A DNA stretch of 64,000 nucleotides, from NCBI GenBank assembly GCA_018417955.1, contig JACTVC010000002.1:3348001-3412000 (forward strand). Direction: 5' to 3'. A program made the translations under genes and the position numbers. Shown one piece after another: positions 18,194 to 28,879 of the stretch (positions are counted from its first letter, which is position 1; the number at the start of each line of letters is the position of its first letter). This DNA is from Laccaria trichodermophora. Taxonomy: Eukaryota > Basidiomycota > Agaricomycetes > Agaricales > Hydnangiaceae. The notes beneath the pieces were generated by a model. The model was not told the origin of the DNA, did not search any database, and worked only from the letters and a program-made list of their open reading frames with translations.

Positions 18194-21100
18194 ATGGCTG
18201 GGAGACTCGGCCACGTCTTCGGGAAGAACGACCATGATACCAGGCGATACTTTCCTAGGCGGAATCCTAGCTTTGCGGGCTACGACCAAATCCCTCGCAT
18301 TCCACCCCCGCCGCCTTACGACCTCCCTATTTCAGTTCACCGTAGACTAGTCGGCATCGAGAATCGTCTCTGGGAAGTAACTTCGCCCAACTCCCTTCAA
18401 AACGCCTTTTGCCCAGGAATACGTCCCGACAACCTCAACCTTCGAGTTAATTTCTTCGATGAACAACACCGTCGATACGATGGCCACATGGGGCCTTTCG
18501 ACCCTACAAGGAACCCTCAACTACACCTACCGGGCAAGGAATGGCGAGCTTTGATTATAGGACCCGCTGCGGGCAGTCCGCGCGAAAATCCCGAATACGA
18601 AGTTGCTACCAACTGCTGGAAGAGTGACGATGCCCCTGCCTTCGACACGGGACGTATTCACGACAGCTACATCGACAAACTCATCAGACTCAATCAGGAG
18701 GTGGACCGGAGAATGGAGGTTCTACACAAGGAATATGTCGACCATCACTTTCTGGAACCCTCGCACCGAGCATTGTGGAGTACCGCCGTCCGACCAGCCA
18801 TCCCCACATCAGAGAACCTCGACTCACTCAGGATGATCAGACGATTCCCTTTAGCGGTCGATTGGATTATGGAAGCCCAGCGAGGGTTGAAGGACAAACG
18901 AGCCTTCGTGGATTATGTTTCCAGACTTCAGGCCGCCCCGTTCTGGATGCCAGATGCGGATGCTGAAATAGCCATGGCCGATGACCGCTACCTGGGAGTC
19001 TGGTTGAATGGGATGGATGAAAGGCAAGCGCGTTGGTATATGAAGGAAAGAATACCGTGTTTCATAGCACGAGAAGTTTCGTCCATTGAGCGCGTTTTAC
19101 TCGCTGCTCGAGAACGAATGGTGGACTTCGCGGCTGGGACTAGTGCTGCATCCATCCATTGGAGTGTTAACGAATACGATTCAAGGGCTATTACTCATGG
19201 AGACCTCTCCCTGTCCGATACAACTACCTTCCATGACCCTGGTTGGGTATGGTCTCAAGTTATCGAAGTTGAACCCCAATCCCCTACATCAGAGCCTACG
19301 ACGGAACCCGCGTCTAAATACGAACCCCCTCCTTTGGATGTCGTCACGATCGCGAACGATCGCGTACCTTGGATCAGGCCACCTCCTGTCAAAAAAGCTG
19401 CTACAAGTCGCCCCAATGCGCCGGCCCATGAGCGCAAAAGGTGGATAAAATTCGTGGAGAACCACCAACCCGAAGGATCTTTCAGGGAGGTCGGTGCGAG
19501 AGCAGTCCAAGACCACAGAACCCACTCCATGTTTGATCGGGATAAACGCTGGCAGATTTTCTTCCTCCGACCCCCTAAAGCACCGGAAGGTTGTGTATCC
19601 GACCCCGCGGTGTTTGGTCAACCCTGCCCAAAGGGGACTTACAAGGGCATAAACAAGAAGCGATTCGTTCGACCATCTTGGATTTATCAGACATTGGACC
19701 CTTTGCCTACGGATGTGGGAAGGAAAGCTCCAGTACCAAGACCGGAAGACTTGCCGCCTCTGAATAAAACCCTCCGCCTCGCTCCTGACGACGATAGCGA
19801 TAGTGACGATGATTATTACCCTGACTTGGGTGATCAAGCCCCTGTGGTGCGGAATACGGCTGCGGCCACCACCGACTCGTCTATGAGCGCGACTTCTATG
19901 CCCGCTGCTCAGATTACGGAGATTGAACCTGCTACGCAGGATACTGAGGCCCAACCCGCTGCCTTAGGCGCGACCTCGAGGACAGAGGTGACCAGAATTC
20001 CGTCTGTCCCCATTGCCTCAGCCTTACCTCTCCCTGTGACGAGTCGAGCGCGTGAGGAGGACGAGATTTCCTGGGGAGATGACGAATCAGACCATGGAAC
20101 CATGGGCCCTCAGATTCCCCCACTATCCTTCACCGTGGAATCGGAGATCGCTTCGGAAATCGCTCCCCCAGTAGATCCCTTGGAATTCGCCTCCTCATTC
20201 CTAATGCTATATGGATTATCCTCTGCGGAAGAATTCTCTACGGTCCAGAAGATGATTACGTCGATCGCCGCTCGTCTTCACTTGACGGTCAGACAAATAT
20301 TCAGAGTCAACGCCGACCGCAACCAAAGTTACTGGTTCGAGATGGAATCCGTGGACCAAGCACGGCAGATGAGGACTCACATGCACCACAGACAGGAAAA
20401 CGGGATCGAATTACTAGTTACTTACGCGGACTACGAAAACTATGTGGGAGCTCTCGCTCGTTCCTCCCATATATGGCCGGATCCAGTCCCCAGCGTCGAT
20501 AGCCAAATTGTGACCCCTTTCCTGCCAGAGACGTCCGCCACGAGTTCTTCATCTCGACGTCAAACCAGCAAGGAGCGGTATCAGATTCGTGATTTTCGTC
20601 GAAGGTCGCCCTCACCGGATCGCTACCGAACTTACAGGAGATCTTCCCCATTACCCCGTCAACGATCCCCTCCCCGTTCGACCTACCAACGGAGGAGGTA
20701 TCTGCGTTCTCCATCTCCTCGTTCTCGTTCTCGCACTCCCTATCGTCGTTCCAGGTCCCCTGAGCTAAGAGGATATCGTTCGTCCAAGGAGTCAACGGTT
20801 ACACGGCCCCCGAAGAAACAAGTCCCCCTGAATCCCTCAATGGCTCGGACCTCTGATGAAGAAGCAATGATGCAGGTTCCCCCCTTACCCATTCTCCCTA
20901 GCATGCCAGCCTTCACCGGATTGCCACACAACGCCCCGCTGCCCTTTGGCGCGAACGTTGCCTTTATGTGGTCCCCCTCTGGTAACACCTTTAGTCCGGT
21001 CCTCCTACAAGGGAATACTACTGTATTACCCTATCCGCTGCCACCCGCGGGACCGACTCCCAGTGCTTTGCTACCATGGCCTGTAGCCGCTGCTCTGCCT

Positions 21101-21601
21101 AGTTCAAATGCGCAGGTATCCCCGCGTCCGCAGGATGTCTCGAGGAACTCGCTCGTCACGCCGTTAGCCTCTAGGATCTCGACTTCGCTGGGACCCCAGC
21201 CTAACTCCCCGCCTCCCACTCCGTCACAACCTACCCTTATGTCTCGAATGACGGATCACCTGTCGGCGAGGCTTAGCGATCCAGAGGTCCCAGCTCCACT
21301 GGCCGCGAGATTGACAGACCCTACTAGACGGACGTTAGTTGATCGTTTAGAGAGCGCGGACCTTATGGCGGTCGACCAACCTGCGCAATCTTCCTTCCTC
21401 AGCGACAACTCATTCGCTCCGTCTGGTGGGAGTCCCCCTTATACTCAGGAGCCCATGGACGAAGATCCCGCCGATCACGAGGACGAAGGGGTGAGCGACT
21501 ACAAAAGAACGAAAAGAGGACGGCGAAGTGGACAGAAAATCCAATGGTATAGGAAGCGTGACGAGGAACGCGAGGAACGAAAACGTCGACGCCGTCGTTG
21601 A
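18194..21601 (+). CDS. Chromovirus ORF2 in env position: RS-rich protein of unknown function
   Basis: 1135 codons from the first ATG (18194); the frame is open from about 18146. No enzyme motif or membrane segment is seen. Order of features: a proline-rich N-terminus, a ~300-residue conserved-looking globular part (FWMPDADAEIAMADDRYLGV, QARWYMKERIPCFI), an acidic run ~529-545 (DDDSDSDDDYYPD), a weakly RRM-like segment ~665-750, an arginine-serine domain ~787-872 (RSPSPRSRSRTPYRRSRSP), a proline-rich stretch, and a very basic C-terminus ending in arginines. I recall similar text in many orphan hypothetical proteins of mushrooms; a search is needed. The RS domain suggests RNA binding or nuclear function (inference). 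A pyrimidine tract and CAG acceptor at 18143 just upstream suggest a spliced mRNA, but joining it to the 9430 donor does not keep frame with ATG 9122. Confidence 0.75.
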   Translation: MAGRLGHVFGKNDHDTRRYFPRRNPSFAGYDQIPRIPPPPPYDLPISVHRRLVGIENRLWEVTSPNSLQNAFCPGIRPDNLNLRVNFFDEQHRRYDGHMGPFDPTRNPQLHLPGKEWRALIIGPAAGSPRENPEYEVATNCWKSDDAPAFDTGRIHDSYIDKLIRLNQEVDRRMEVLHKEYVDHHFLEPSHRALWSTAVRPAIPTSENLDSLRMIRRFPLAVDWIMEAQRGLKDKRAFVDYVSRLQAAPFWMPDADAEIAMADDRYLGVWLNGMDERQARWYMKERIPCFIAREVSSIERVLLAARERMVDFAAGTSAASIHWSVNEYDSRAITHGDLSLSDTTTFHDPGWVWSQVIEVEPQSPTSEPTTEPASKYEPPPLDVVTIANDRVPWIRPPPVKKAATSRPNAPAHERKRWIKFVENHQPEGSFREVGARAVQDHRTHSMFDRDKRWQIFFLRPPKAPEGCVSDPAVFGQPCPKGTYKGINKKRFVRPSWIYQTLDPLPTDVGRKAPVPRPEDLPPLNKTLRLAPDDDSDSDDDYYPDLGDQAPVVRNTAAATTDSSMSATSMPAAQITEIEPATQDTEAQPAALGATSRTEVTRIPSVPIASALPLPVTSRAREEDEISWGDDESDHGTMGPQIPPLSFTVESEIASEIAPPVDPLEFASSFLMLYGLSSAEEFSTVQKMITSIAARLHLTVRQIFRVNADRNQSYWFEMESVDQARQMRTHMHHRQENGIELLVTYADYENYVGALARSSHIWPDPVPSVDSQIVTPFLPETSATSSSSRRQTSKERYQIRDFRRRSPSPDRYRTYRRSSPLPRQRSPPRSTYQRRRYLRSPSPRSRSRTPYRRSRSPELRGYRSSKESTVTRPPKKQVPLNPSMARTSDEEAMMQVPPLPILPSMPAFTGLPHNAPLPFGANVAFMWSPSGNTFSPVLLQGNTTVLPYPLPPAGPTPSALLPWPVAAALPSSNAQVSPRPQDVSRNSLVTPLASRISTSLGPQPNSPPPTPSQPTLMSRMTDHLSARLSDPEVPAPLAARLTDPTRRTLVDRLESADLMAVDQPAQSSFLSDNSFAPSGGSPPYTQEPMDEDPADHEDEGVSDYKRTKRGRRSGQKIQWYRKRDEEREERKRRRRR

Positions 21602-21644
21602 AGGGGATTTCTCATTTTTTTTTTTTTTGAACGATGCTCCAATC

Positions 21645-21658
21645 TCACGGGGGGGCTT
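21645..21658 (+). promoter_or_regulatory. Polypurine tract of chromovirus
   Basis: TCACGGGGGGGCTT immediately before the 3' LTR. A similar TTGGGGGGCTT lies before the 3' LTR of the element at 36981, and CAGGGGGGCTTTG in the fragment at 30912 (minus strand). Confidence 0.75.
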
Positions 21659-22026
21659 TGTGATACCGTAGTAACATCTACCTTCTCTTGCGTGACATGG
21701 TATCATCGTATTTACCCTTATTTGTATCTTGTTATAATGCTTTACGATAGACAAATAAAGCACTTGCAAACTTCCACCTAAACTTATATGTGGAGCGAGT
21801 CATCATCATCTAACACGGTTAGGCGACCTCGAGCCTCCCCTCCGGGATACCAGAGCCCCGAGCTGGGTGACAGCTCCCCTGTTCCAGGGTTACAGGGAAA
21901 CCAACTCGAGGCTCCGCTAGTCGGAGCCGCTAACCGTACTCTCATTCGGCAACCACGTTGGCTCTCCTCCATGGTTACGCGACGGCGGACTCATCGAGAA
22001 GTCCTTAACGATCGGCAAGTTTCACA
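21659..22026 (+). repeat. Chromovirus 3' LTR
   Basis: 368 bp, identical by eye to 8993-9360, followed by TSD CTAAA. Confidence 0.95.
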
Positions 22027-22454
22027 CTAAAATTGCCACAGGATTGTGGAATGGCCCAGCATTGCACTGTAGCAAGTGTTGATCTACCAAAAAGCTGGAA
22101 GCTAAGCTGCACAAATTCTTCAAATGAGAAAGAGGAGGTGGTGCTTTGCATCCAAGGCATTGTATGCGACAAGAATCTACCACCTATCAAGCGACCTCTT
22201 AGAGTGTAAGTTATATGATAGATGTAAGAAGAGTTATGCTTACTTACTAAACAGAGAGCCTCGTCAAAGGAAGTTTCTCAAGCAATCAATTATGCTCACA
22301 GGGCTTGGTGGACGTTATTTTGCTGAATGCATTGAAAACATTCACAAGATTCATGAAATTCTTGCTCATGACTTCCCACAGGATGCAATGGAAGACTGGA
22401 CACCTAGTCGATTTGGGCAGTTTGATGCTGTGGACATGTCTAATCGATACTTTA

Positions 22455-24505
22455 CTTGTGTAAGAGGCCATTGCAAGCATGGCAGAAATGAGTCCTCCTT
22501 TTTTGCAAAGGCAATAGAAACCAATTTCTACTTTTTCTCCTTCTTTCTGTTTTTCTGGGTACATTTTTATCACAAACCAGTAAATTTTCCTATATAAGTC
22601 TTCTTCTGGATTCTAAACAAATTACCCCAGCATCATCACCATCAATAAAAAACATTTCTATGTTTTTCTCATTTTTTTCTTATTTTCTGATTATAAGCAG
22701 GTAGATTACCATATTTGGAAATCTACCATAGAGCCTGAAACTGTTACCCAACATCATTACTAACAATAAGCACCATCCTTCTATTTTCACTGACTTTTTT
22801 GACATTTTATCACTATTTTTAATGGATTACCATATTTGGATGTCTGCTCTGTATCCTAAACACTTTAGCAAACTTATACTACAAAGTTTACTGATATACA
22901 ATAAAAGACTGCAGATGTCAGACATAGACTAGAGTTAGATTATCTCTACAACAGGAGCACTTTCAGTGTAGGGCTACAACTTCCATTTGTTGACTATTTT
23001 TAGTAACTGGTCATGTGACCATCATCCCATCATCCCATTACCAATAGGCCCTAATAGACAAAGTTATTCTTTGCTTGGTTTTCTCCAGTTTTTGGTCAAA
23101 GTAGATGATATTTTCTTTTTGGTATGGACTCTGAAGGCAGTGCCTGACATTCTACATGCCATTCAAACTTTTTTTTCTTTCAAATTTTCCACTATATTCC
23201 AGCAATTTTTGGATCTATTACCATATTTGGAGCTGGACCCTTGACCCTGACAACATTACCAAACATTATCACAGCAATGAGCACCATCCACCATGTTTTT
23301 CTGATTTTTTGCCTATTTTCTGGCTATTCTTTGTTATATTACCATATTTGGAACTAGACTCTGGACCCTGACAATGTTACCCAATGATATCTAAGCACCA
23401 TCCCCCATTTTTTCCTATTCTTGAACATATTACTCTATTTGGAACTAGAATCTGGACTCTAACAATGTTACTCAATGTTATCACTAACAATAAGCACCAT
23501 CCTCCATTTCTTTCTGATTTTATAACAGTTTTCTGGCTTTTTTTGGATATATTACTATATTCAGAACTAGACCCTGACAACATTACCCAATGTTATCACT
23601 GCAATGGGCACCATCCCCCATTTTTTTTTTGATTTTCTAGCTATTTTTGGGTCTATATTACTCTATTTGGAACTAGACTCTGGACTCTGACAATGTTACC
23701 CAAGGTTATCACTGGCAATAAGCACCATCCCTCATTTCTTTCTGATTTTCTGGCTATTTTCTAGCTATCTCTGGTTATATTACCATATTGAGACTAGCCT
23801 CTGAACCCTGACAACATTACCTAAGGTTATCACCACTATCCTCCATTTTTTCTTCTGATTTTCTGGCTATTTTCTGGCTATTGTTGGCTATATTACCATA
23901 TTTGGAAATGTACCCTGGACCCTGAAAACAACCTCCAACATCATTACCAGCAGTAAGCACCACCCTCAATTTTTTTCTGATTTTTCTGCTGGTTTATTGC
24001 TATTTTACATCTGAAAATGCGCACATTTCCTTATTTAGAAATGTGCTCTGAACCCTGAAAACAACCTCTAACATCATTACCAGCAGTAAGCACCACCCTC
24101 AATTTTTTGTGATTTTTGTGATTTTTCTGCTATTTTATGGCTATTTTACATCTGAAAAAGCGCACATTTCCTTATTTAGAAATGCACCCTGGACCCTGAA
24201 AACAACCTCCAACATCATTACCAGCAGTAAGCACCACCCTCAATTTTTTGTGATTTTTGTGATTTTTCTGCTATTTTATGGCCATTTTACATCTGAAAAA
24301 GCGCACATTTCCTTATTTAGAAATGTGCCCTGGACCCTGAAACCCACCCCTGATGTCGCCACCAACAGTGAGCAACACCCTAAGCTCATCATTGCAAGCA
24401 GCAAGCCCTTTACAGCTAATATAATGTGTATAGGCTTGATTTGTAAGCATCGGAAATCTCCGAAAATGACGTACTTCCCTTGCAGGCTACCTTTGATTTT
24501 GAAGG
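22455..24505 (-). repeat. Inverted copy of 6780-8568
   Basis: Begins TA then CTTGTGTAAGAGGCC, the complement of end 2 at 8568, and runs through the ~115-bp minisatellite and the GCACATTTCCTTATTTAGAA repeats to the palindrome. The order is exactly inverted relative to the left element. Confidence 0.85.
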
Positions 24506-24507
24506 TA

Positions 24508-27500
24508 AGGTAGCGGACAGCCATACCTCGCTAACGTCACGTGAGGTGACATTTTGGTGACATTTCAGTCCTAAACGGGTGAACTTGAATGAAAACATGG
24601 ATATTAAGACAACGGAATCCAAAGCTGTAAAAGCAAGAAGAACATTTTGTTCATATTAGTATCGATAGTGTATATACAAGTTTCTGGAATAAAATAACAA
24701 GATCTGAGAGAGGAGTTCCAAATATACAGCTGTATGCTATGCTGGTCATCAAGAAAGCTGCCAGGAGATAGATTAAGTCAGTAATATGATAGTTACCAAG
24801 AATGAGGGAAGGATCAAGTGATTTTTGCCTTCTCAAGGTCATCCATTAGGCTATCAGGAAGCACTCGGTGACCCTTGTACTTCCTGGCTGCCCATGCTGC
24901 TTGTCGGCCGTTGAGACCTTTAACATAGGCATCCATAAATTTTTGAGAGCGATTAGAGAAGCTATAAGATTTTATTGTTAGGTAATTTTTTTTCGAAGGG
25001 AAATAAGACAAACCGTCGCATTTGTGCAAGAGAAATTGAATCAAGCGCAGCTAGCGCGTACTTTTCAAGAACTTCTTCCTTCGAGGAAGGTGGGTTTAAG
25101 CAATAAATCCTCTTGGCGTAGCCCCAGCACTGCTCAATAAAATTTAATTCACAGTGAAATTTCGGAAGATATATCAACCTGAATCCACGAGCGTTGCAGG
25201 CGTTTTCGAGAATGGTGGGAACGTGCGTGAAATCGGGTTGATTGTACAGAACCCGGCGACAACAACAATCAATAGCCGGTGGAGCGCATTTGAAGTTCTT
25301 GCATTCCGCACGGAGTTTCGACTCCTTAACAAGTCCACGCTCCTCCAAGATGTACGCCATTCCCTTGAACACGCTGGCGCGAGGATGACCTTCTGAGAAA
25401 TACAGCGCTTGGGGAGTCCCATCAGCAAAGCGCGCATTACCCATTTTGATTTTCTCCTTGGCAGTTGTTCCGTCAGGTAGGTGAACCGGATTTCCTGTAT
25501 TGTCACGCTTTGTAACTTCAACCCCCCAGTTATGTCCTTCCTTTGGGATATTCTTTGGCATCCGACGAGCCGAAAGCGAGCCATCCGGTCTTTTCAGATG
25601 CGTGGGCGCGTTGTCATAAATGAAAACGTGCTCATACTCAGGGTACCACTCCGTGAGTATGTCCATTGCACGGTTGGCTTGGTTAACGATGTCATCTGCC
25701 GTCATATATCCATCACAGTTCTTCCCTGGCTTCATGATTATGCGAGCGCTTTGTTTCCCATCTGGCGACTGGAGCCAACCAAATTTGGCTGACACAAACT
25801 CGCCAATCATCAACGACGTGCCCTCTCCTTTTGTGTATGGTTTTGCCGGGGAATCCTTGTGGTACCACCCACGCGGCGTACGATCGTTTGCATAGAATAT
25901 GCACTCGTCGTTGAACCAAGATATGACTGTTTTTCCATCAGGTCGAGGACCATGTTCCTTCTCATTCTCTTTGCTCCAGTTTTCCATTCGAGCTTCAAGC
26001 GCTTTCCATTGTGGTAAGAAAGTGTGGTCCTGGTAATAAACGACGTCCTCGCGCTCATGACCATCTGCATATTGACCTTTCTTTGCAGTGCGGAATCGGT
26101 AACCCAGTGCATTCAGATATCGACGCGCCGTCCGTTCAGAAATCGCTTTCGTAATGCCATGTTTCTGTTTCACCTCTTCCCGAGCAAGAAAACTGACCAC
26201 CTTTTTTGCCGAGACATCCTTTCCGATTTCCTGGAGATACAAATTGATGTCCAGGGATAAATCCTCATCAATGAGCATCGATTGGTTCCAATCTCCATAG
26301 GGATTAACCGGAAGAAAGGTACGATCATCCAGGAATTTCCGCACCAGCGCGGTAAGTTGACGCGCGCAATAACGACCTCTCCCCATAGAGACAGTAGCTT
26401 GGAGGGCAGATGCACCCCATTTTCCGTATGTATGTGAGTGGGGGATTGTGTAAAAATTCAGCATGCTGACCATGCCTTGCACCTTTTTTCGAACGAAGAG
26501 ATCCAGGCCGGGATCTTTGTGTCCAGCACCTGTTTTTCGTGGGGGATCAAGAATCTCTTTCAAATCTTTCAGGGCAGCCCTGGCTTGGTCTAATGTAGGG
26601 GCTTGGCGTTGCTTCCCATCTCGAATTTCTTTCATTTCTGGGAGGTCTTCATGAAACAATATGTGAGTGATTTCAAATTTTTCCAATAGCTCGAAGATCT
26701 ATTTTACCTGCATCTTCACCTATTTCTTCATCCTCTACATCCAGGGAATGGGCCTCTTCCTTGTCGGCATCCTGATCCTTTTCATCCCAGGGGTAGGTAC
26801 CTGTGAAAAACTCTGACACAGGTTTCTCGATCTGGAATGATTGATATCTGGGTGCCAAAAGGTCTGCTGTATGCGGTACAGGGATCTGGCATTGAAAGGA
26901 ACCAAGGAACATGTCAATGCAATCCTGTTGACTTTGACCCTGGTTCATCACAGAAGACGGCCGTAATGTGGGGTCCGACCCTGACGCGTCAATGTTCTGT
27001 TTCCGTGCAGCCAACGCGTTTTCTGACGCGTTTTTTGAAGGTTTATCTGTCGTAACACCATTCTAAACAGCTTAAATACGACAGAACACATTTAAGATGG
27101 ATCTCTAGCCTCACCTTTTTACCACCTGTGAGCTTTTTTCTCTTCACCGAATTCTCATCCTTTTCCCATGGATTTGTTCTCTTTCCAGGGCCCTTCCCCA
27201 TACTTGCAAGTCGTGCAACAAGTGCCTTCCGTAGTGGTGGCATGTGTGTTGAGGTTAGGACAGATAACGGAGGGCGCGCGGACGTATTGCCAATATTGAC
27301 GCGACGCGACACGCCGTTTTTGGATCTACTTCTCGAGATTTTGCTTTTGCGCCAAAAATTTACCCACAAATATAAATTGACACTAATATCTACAATACGT
27401 TCTGGCCCGATTAGCTACAAACCGTGTGCTAACTAGATTAAAGAGCAATCTGTAAAAAATTGACCGTTTTGGAGGCTGTCACGCTCGGCACGTGACGTTA

Positions 27501-27524
27501 GCGAGGTATGGCTGTCCGCTACCT
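24508..27524 (-). mobile_element. Tc1/mariner-like DNA transposon, 3017 bp
   Basis: Terminal inverted repeats of about 37 bp starting AGGTAGCGGACAGCCATACC and containing CTCGCTAACGTCACGTG, flanked by TA duplications (24506-24507, 27525-27526). It is inserted inside a 100-bp palindrome, whose two halves can be rejoined across it. It contains one spliced DDE transposase gene. Confidence 0.93.
24814..27243 (-). pseudogene. DDE transposase of fungal Tc1/mariner-like element, frameshifted
   Basis: Starts at ATG 27243 (MPPLRKALVARL). A first intron leads to an acidic exon in the frame open at 26673-27014. The main exon (about 26686-25014) carries the DDE domain: WFNDECIFYAND, FIYDNAPTHLKRP and LNFIEQCWGYAKR hold the presumed catalytic D, D and E. 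A short intron (25013-24962, GTTTGT..TATAG) joins to the last exon 24961-24814, with NRSQKFMDAY. Between the second and main exons (about 26690) the frame must shift by one base and no canonical intron fits (only 18 nt between GT and AG). The copy is therefore probably inactive unless this is a sequencing error. Catalytic residues look intact. Confidence 0.75.
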
Positions 27525-27526
27525 TA

Positions 27527-28201
27527 GCCCACAAGGGAAGTACATCATTTTCGGCTATTTCCAACACTTAGGAAAGTGACTTGATTAGTCATCATTTTTG
27601 CGAAAATACAGATTTCTATGTAGCTCTGCCAATTCTGGTCCAAATGACACGGTTTTTTTTGCAGTATGCACTCCTTATTTCTAGGATTATTGTTCATTGA
27701 GAATAGTTGTAGGTAAATATAGATAAATAGTCTGAAATTAAATTTTATACTCTACAGCAGACTTTGGTTTCTGTATGCTGAAGTTGAACCCACATGATAT
27801 CACATGGTTTGAAACAAATACAAACAGTTTCATACACAACACGCATATGTACTTTCACATTCACAACATGTATCCTCACCATACAACCTTATCCAATCCA
27901 CTGCAAATAGTGTTTGGCAAGTTGCACCTGTATATGTGTCCTGTTAACTGTTGCCTTCATTGTGGTCTTGGCCAGTCCAAACCCAATGAACCAGAATGTG
28001 TATTCTGTAGAGGCTATGTCAGTGTGGTCTTGGCTAGTCCAAACCCAATAATGACATTTGCAGATAACATTGTCACTTGCATTTTGCACATGCAACACCC
28101 TTGTTCTGACTCTCTAGCTACCATCATCTTGGCCAGTCCAAATGTGGTTGCAAGTTACCATATAATAATAAACAAGTCTCTTTCTAAACTCAGAGGACTC
28201 A
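27527..28201. repeat. Repeat block ending in an end-1 terminus
   Basis: 27580-27800 is an inverted relative of 32540-32740 (shared CCAAATGACAC and TGAAGTTGAACC). 27960-28230 carries four GTCTTGGCCAGTCCAAAC motifs, one of them inverted. At 28201 the sequence ends ...AAACTCAGAGGACTCA followed by TA, the complement of end 1. Confidence 0.7.
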
Positions 28202-28304
28202 TAACAACACACTCAAAGTGTTTGGACTGGCCAAGATGACAATGAGCGGATGGAAAAAATAGAAGGGAGAGTCTTTGCAGAAGAGGACACATGAAACGTG
28301 ACAA

Positions 28305-28402
28305 TTCGGAAGTATCCGAAAATGACGTACTTCCCTTGCGGGCTACCTTCAAAACCAACCATAGCCCGCAAGGGAAGTACGTCATTTTCGGATGCTTCCG
28401 AA
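28305..28402. repeat. 98-bp palindrome (copy 3)
   Basis: Arms of 41 bp (28305-28345, 28362-28402) with one mismatch and a 16-bp loop. Core CCGAAAATGACGTACTTCCC. Confidence 0.95.
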
Positions 28403-28879
28403 GACTCAACGTCAACTTCTGCTTGCTAAGTACAAACCCTGTTGTCATCGTCTTGGTCAATCCAAACGTGACACAGAGCATTCTGTGATGCCACATCCAT
28501 TGTGTTGTTGTTGTCTTGGTTAATCCAAATGCAACACACATAATGCCACATCCAAAGCAGGTGGTGTGCTGTACACTTTGCTGTCTTGCACTCTTTGTTG
28601 TCTTGGCCAGTCCAAACGATTTGTGCAATGTATCTATCTACCACATCTTGTCTGTTTCCTTTGCATGCTTGTCATTGTCTTGGCCAGTCCAAACGATTCA
28701 AGTGCCACATGTCTACCATATTCATCTCACAGCAATATTTTATTTGGGTGGGGATCTGGTCAACTTATAACATGCGTCTTGACTCTTGCTCATGTGGCTG
28801 TGTGTAGTTTGTTGGTGGAATGGTACATTGCTGTCTTGGCTAGTCCAAACACAATGAAAGTTCTCTGTCAATATCCCTT
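28403..28879 (-). repeat. Inverted copy of 6241-6735 (TTGGACTGGCCAAG block)
   Basis: Five GTCTTGGCCAGTCCAAAC-type motifs near 28450, 28521, 28597, 28675 and 28832. Collinear in reverse with the left element. Confidence 0.85.

Larger units (their letters stand above)
8993..22026 (+). mobile_element. Complete Ty3/gypsy chromovirus
   Basis: A 13,034-bp LTR retrotransposon with two 368-bp LTRs that I find identical base for base, and 5-bp target duplications CTAAA (8988-8992, 22027-22031). It has a PBS, a long gag-pol frame with a C-terminal chromodomain, a second long ORF downstream of pol, and a polypurine tract before the 3' LTR. The identical LTRs and intact frames indicate a very recent insertion that may be active. 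Its coding DNA is much more GC-rich than the surrounding repeats. Confidence 0.97.
8795..22454 (+). pseudogene. Unrecognised spliced gene X, split by the chromovirus and truncated
   Basis: Three exons can be joined in one frame: 8795-8953, 22042-22205 and 22255-22454 (about 174 codons). The first intron is GTACGT...CACAG, 49 bp once the chromovirus (8993-22026 plus one TSD) is ignored; the second is GTAAGT...AACAG, 49 bp. An in-frame TGA lies upstream of ATG 8795. Readable text includes GPKVVQLAHFSD, DLPKSWKLSC and LTGLGGRYFAECIENIH. I do not recognise the family. The reading frame runs into a repeat end (TA then CTTGTGTAAGAGG) at 22455, so the 3' part is missing. The retroelement lies in the intron next to the presumed branch point (ACTTACTAAA). 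Confidence 0.5.

Noticed and set aside
21788..22030. 80-codon ORF in the 3' LTR as a separate gene
   Set aside because: It is the LTR copy of the gag-pol N-terminus and ends right after the LTR.
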